Assembly (NCBI GenBank): GCA_050179115.1
Contig: JBFXFL010000031.1
Span: 1-39,379, forward strand
Direction: 5' to 3'
Source: JAGPUQ01 sp050179115
Lineage (GTDB): Bacteria; Pseudomonadota; Gammaproteobacteria; Pseudomonadales; Porticoccaceae
DNA length: 39,379 bases
Numbering within the stretch: the first letter of the stretch is position 1; each line of letters starts with the position of its first letter. The translations under genes and the position numbers were made by a program. Of this stretch, positions 36,091 through 39,379 are shown piece by piece. The notes beneath the pieces were generated by a model. It saw only the letters and a list, made by a program, of their open reading frames with translations, ran no database searches and had not been told where the DNA came from.

Positions 36091-36499
36091 AAACGTTTCC
36101 TCAAAGTGGACGCGCGTAGCGGCAGGCTCTTCAACGTGGGCAGGTCTTTCGGGCTCTCTGCGCCATCGTCTTCATAACTGGCAAGGTTTGGCAAACCTAA
36201 AAGCGAGTTTTTCGGAGCAGGATCAGATGTTCCTTGGGTCGTACCCTACAGGAACGCATCGGATCGTTTCCAGCCCCTGGAGCACGTCTGGAACATACGC
36301 GAGCATAGCCTTTCGGCAGCCAGCGGCGATCCTGCGTCTCGTGCGCGCTGTGCAGGAGACTCCGGTGGGTTGTGGAGTTTGGACGATGGGTTTCCTTGCG
36401 CCCAAGTTACGAAATCGTTTCGATTGCGAGCGTCACCCATCTTCCTATCGACGAGGCTGCCATAATCTGCCCGCAAGGGTGGCGATTTTAACGATGTTC
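36091..36499. other. Intergenic stretch without a recognisable gene
   Basis: About 410 nt upstream of the multidomain glycosyltransferase gene. It holds the ribosome binding site of that gene (GAGG, minus strand, 36099-36102) and a small palindrome AGGTTT-ggc-AAACCT at 36184-36198. Base composition is less GC-rich than the operons. Short open frames on both strands show no family resemblance. Confidence 0.4.
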
Positions 36500-36790
36500 T
36501 GAATAACTACCCAATTTACGCAACTGGCGGTGTTGGAACCCGTCGATGCGATCAAGCGCGGATTTGGATCGGGGTTCCCGGCCCGGAACCCATGCTTCGG
36601 CAAACTTCAGGCGCACCTGTCTCGCCGCGGCCGGCAAGACGCCTCCCTTATCGGTTTCGCACACGCAGCCAGAGCCAGCAGACGATGTGCTTGCTTCCCC
36701 AATTACGCGGTAGTGGACTTTGCTGTAGCCAAATTGTCGCTTGATGTAGAGCCGTGCGTGCCCTGCCTTGGCGCGTGTACTCGTGGTTCC
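36500..36790 (-). pseudogene. Remnant of an IS5-family transposase
   Basis: On the minus strand 36708-36746 encodes IKRQFGYSKVHYR, which matches the C-terminal block of IS5-family DDE transposases (typical form IKRQFGYVKVRYRGL). One frame away the sequence continues LGKQAHRLLALAACAKPIRE, the expected helix after that block, ending at a stop at 36607. So a frameshift has split the remnant, and the N-terminal catalytic part is missing. The outer limits are approximate; I found no terminal repeats. Confidence 0.65.
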
Positions 36791-36893
36791 GGCGACCGTA
36801 GTTTATTTTCCCGACCGCATGTCACGGGGTTGATATCTGCTGGTGAGTACCAGCTACATCCGAATCATTGACGACGCTGGCGATAGGAGGGAG

Positions 36894-38344
36894 ATGTTGG
36901 CAAGGGAACGGGGGTGTCGTGTCGACAGAGCGCTCGCTGGCGGTATCTGGCTGAGCGTCGTTTTGCTGCTGCTGACGTTCTACCCCGGCGCCATGAGCAT
37001 CGACTCCTACACGCAACTCGTGCAGGCCCGTAGCGGCCATTTCGGCGATTGGCATCCCCCCTTCATGGCCTGGTTGTGGCGCCGCCTGGACGCAGTCGTG
37101 GCCGGACCCTTGCTGATGATGGTGACACAGATCGGACTCTTGCTTATCGCTCTGCACGTCTTTGCCAGGGCCGCACCCGATTGCGGCAGTCGGGGCCGAA
37201 GGCTGTATTGTCTTGCTCACCTTATGGATCCCGCCAATCAGCGGCATTATTGGCGTAGTGTGGAAGGATGTCGTGCCTGCTGCTGCTTGGGGTCGGCTTC
37301 GCGCTCTCGATACGCCATCGGCAAGACGCGCGCACCCGATACCTGAATCTTCTGGCGGGCAGCTGCGCGCTGCTGGGGGCCTTGCTGTTTCGCCACAATG
37401 CGGTATTTGCCACGCTGCCGGCACTGGTTTACGGCACTTGGGAGCTGCTCGGCACGGGCGGGGCCTTGCGCAGGGGTGCCTTGCGCAGGAGTGCCTTGGC
37501 GCTGGGCGCCGGGATCATCGCAACCCTGGTGCTGCTTGGCGCTACCGCCGCAGTCAATCGCGCCCTCACGACTCAGCGCGAATATCCGGTGCAATCGCTG
37601 CTGCTGTTTGACGTGGCGGGGATATCGGTGCTGACGAATCACGCCGTGTTCGACGCGGTTTCTCACCAGATCCCCGGGATTATGCGGGGTCAGGACAGGG
37701 TTTCCATCGCAGCGCTGCGCTCCGGTTACTATCCGAGCACATGGACTCCGCTCGTGTTTGCATCGGACAGCCCCCTGGCCGTCGCGATGTCAGCCGAGGA
37801 GGTGGACGCGCTGAAATCGCTCTGGAAAAACGCCATCATCGATGCCCCGGCAGCCTATTTTGCGCACCGTGAGAGTGTGTTTCGGGAGGTGATTGGAGCC
37901 CATGCGGGGCCGCTCTTCGCGCCGGTCTATTTCGGCATCCCGACGAGTTCGCCGGATTATGCCGTCGTCAAGGAAACCTTCGAGATCGAACCCGGGAAAG
38001 CTGCGACCGTGCAGCGCCTGCTGCGTAACGCCTTTGCGTTTTCCGCCACACTCGTGATCTATCGACCGTGGTTTTGGCTGGGGTTGAATGTACTGCTGAT
38101 CGGCATTGCGGCCGTGGTTTCCGTGCGCCGTGCGGCCCTGGTAGCCGTTGGCATGAGTGGGTTGCTTTACGAGCTGGCTTTGTTCTTTATCGCGCCTTCG
38201 GCGGATTACCGCTATTCCCACTGGCTGGTGCTGTCGACCTGGGTGCTGCTGGCCGCTCTGGTGGCAGAGGCCCTGCCGAGACTCAAGCGAAATCGAGCCT
38301 CGCCGCCGGCAGCTCAAAATACCCAGAGCCTGGAGGCCGTGTAG
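36894..38344 (+). pseudogene. Frameshifted polytopic membrane protein of a glycan locus
   Basis: The gene is spread over three frames. It starts at ATG 36894 behind AGGAGG (36885-36890), with MLARERG..., a membrane helix, FYPGAMSIDSYTQLVQARSG and GDWHPPFMAWLW. Near 37172-37195 it moves +1 to a frame reading CIVLLTLWIPPISGIIGVVWKDV. Near 37263-37275 it moves +1 again into SCLLLLGVGFALS...LLFRHNAVFATLPAL, which runs intact to 38344. The pattern of a D-x-x-x-x-x-Q loop followed by DWHPP and many helices recalls GT-C/GT39-like or related membrane enzymes. A 15-bp direct repeat sits at 37463-37492. Two shifts argue for a pseudogene, or for sequence errors. Confidence 0.72.
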
Positions 38345-38703
38345 TTGAAGGCGAGGCCGGTGACCGAACCGGCCGCCACGGCGAGCGCCGGCAGCTCGGC
38401 GCACAGGCCGACCTGGGTCACCAGCGCCGCATAGGTGCCGAGATTGACGGCGCCGCCCACCGCATTCGCCATCACGAACCGCAGCCACTGGCGGCCGGTC
38501 GCCCGGAGGCCCGCGACGCCTGGCCGATCCGTGAAGGTGTAGCGGCGATTCAATTGCCAGGTGCCGGTGGCGGCGGCGAGGAATGATCCGGCGCGCCCGG
38601 CGATCAGGCCGGCACCAGCGCCGAGCAGCAGATAGAGCACCGCCACATCGATACCAAAACCGATGCTGCCGACCAGTGCAAAACGCAGGAATTGCCGGTT
38701 CAT
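38314..38703 (-). CDS. GtrA family membrane protein
   Basis: A 129-aa protein with four predicted membrane helices and the family start QFLRFALVGSIGFGIDVAVL. An RRYTF motif (WQLNRRYTFTD) and a FNYTASRLWVF ending are also typical. GtrA proteins are thought to move undecaprenyl-phosphate-linked sugars, often with a GtrB-like glycosyltransferase. Here that partner lies directly upstream (4-nt overlap) but is broken. It converges on the membrane pseudogene with a 31-nt overlap. Confidence 0.9.
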   Translation of the reverse strand: MNRQFLRFALVGSIGFGIDVAVLYLLLGAGAGLIAGRAGSFLAAATGTWQLNRRYTFTDRPGVAGLRATGRQWLRFVMANAVGGAVNLGTYAALVTQVGLCAELPALAVAAGSVTGLAFNYTASRLWVF

Positions 38704-39379
38704 CGGTGCGGTGCGGGAATGGCCAGGTAGGCGAGGCGGCGCAGTTCCCGCCGGGCGTGGGTGATCGCGTCGGTGATGAGGCCGACGCTCAGGCTGAGCG
38801 CTGCGAGAATCATCAGTGCCGCCGCCAGTATCGCGGTGGGGAATCGGGGCACCAGCCCGGTGGCGAGAAACTCGGCGACGATGGGCAGCGCGAGCAGAAT
38901 GGAGGCGCTCGCAAACAGCAAGGTCAGGATGCCGAAAAAATCAGCGGCCGTTCTTTTTCAAACAGGCGCAGCGCGGTGACGAAAATGCGCAGCCCGTCGC
39001 GCCAGGTGCTGAGCTTGCTGTGGGATCCGTCCGGCCGCGCCCCGTAGTCGGTGGCGACTTAGGCGAGGGGCATGCGCAGCGCGAGCGCGTGCACCGTGAG
39101 TTCGGTCTCGGTCTCGAAACCCCTGGCCAGCGCCGGGAAGGATTTCACGAAGCGGCGCGAAAACACCCGGTATCCGGACAGCAGATCGTCGATACGGCCG
39201 CCGAACAGGCTGTTGATGAGCCCGGTGAGCAGCCGGTTGCCGAGGCGATGGCCGGGGCGGTAGGCCGCGTTGGCATTGGCGCGGCGGGCGGCGATCACCA
39301 TGTCGAGGCCGCCGCTCAACAGCGCTTCCACGAGGCGCGGCGCGGCGGCGGCGTCGTAGGTGGCATCGCCGTCCACGAG
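38700..39379 (-). pseudogene. GtrB/DPM1-like family 2 glycosyltransferase, broken and truncated by the window edge
   Basis: The 5' part enters from the right edge: VDGDATYDAAAAPRLVEALL (DGD motif), IAARR, GNRLLTGLINSLFG, DLLSGYRVFSRRFVKSFP. It then meets a TAA at 39059-39061 within ...RMPLA-stop-VATDYGARPDGS, where homologues usually have Glu (GAA to TAA). The frame continues through SHSKLSTWRDGLRI to RPLIF. A six-A run (38935-38940, + strand) then shifts it; one more base would restore RPLIFFGILTLL. The last 75 residues (two membrane helices) are intact to the stop at 38700. It would be the partner of GtrA. Confidence 0.85.

Noticed and set aside
36184..36198. Palindrome AGGTTT-ggc-AAACCT as an operator or terminator
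   Set aside because: The stem is short, there is no T-run, and no regulator gene lies nearby; listed only as part of the intergenic description.
36062..36502. Plus-strand 146-codon frame upstream of the SEC-C glycosyltransferase
   Set aside because: It overlaps the start of a real minus-strand gene, has no family resemblance and no ribosome binding site of note.
36530..36871. Plus-strand 113-codon frame
   Set aside because: It is antisense to the IS5-family transposase remnant and has no recognisable motif.

Overview
The window is GC-rich, densely packed chromosomal DNA from a gammaproteobacterium. The evidence is the lptM-lysA-dapF-DUF484-xerC cluster, a P-II protein with the gammaproteobacterial sequence, and a Xanthomonas-type type II secretion operon. 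A Chromatiales- or Competibacter-like host is a guess; nothing here fixes the genus.

Region 1 (1-11.4 kb, + strand): the left edge looks like the end of a dispersed repeat, followed by a P-II nitrogen regulator gene. After it comes an eleven-gene type II secretion system (T2SS) operon in the order E-F-G-H-I-J-K-L-M-N-D. Most junctions overlap by 1-8 nt. There is no classical gspC, and the gspN-like protein carries a GspC-type HR domain. The secretin GspD has a lipoprotein signal and a long Gly/Ser-rich insert. The prepilin peptidase GspO is not in the window.

Region 2 (11.4-15.2 kb, + strand): three exported proteins follow the T2SS: a small NTF2-like lipoprotein, a 542-aa unknown protein with its own promoter and a strong terminator, and a 336-aa protein with an InlB-type repeat, also closed by a strong terminator. 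They are plausible T2SS cargo or accessories, but that rests on position only.

Region 3 (15.3-25.8 kb, + strand): a glycan assembly and export operon. It encodes a parvulin-type isomerase, a Wzm/Wzt ABC exporter whose ATPase has a Wzt-type C-terminal domain, three consecutive sulfotransferase-family proteins and three glycosyltransferases. The likely product is a sulfated surface polysaccharide exported by the ABC route.

Region 4 (25.9-30.2 kb, - strand): the housekeeping block lptM-lysA-dapF-DUF484-xerC. A 267-bp element with imperfect 31-bp terminal inverted repeats sits exactly between lysA and dapF. It supplies the lysA stop codon and opens a reading frame in phase with dapF.

Region 5 (30.2-39.4 kb): more glycan genes on both strands. 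There is a DUF5672/SEC-C/TPR/GT9-like fusion with a DUF4254 partner, a second SEC-C-bearing multidomain glycosyltransferase, an IS5-family transposase remnant, a frameshifted polytopic membrane protein, a GtrA-family protein, and a GtrB-like glycosyltransferase broken by a stop and a frameshift. Every visible lesion of the window lies here (33.6-39.1 kb). This marks either a decaying segment or lower-quality sequence.
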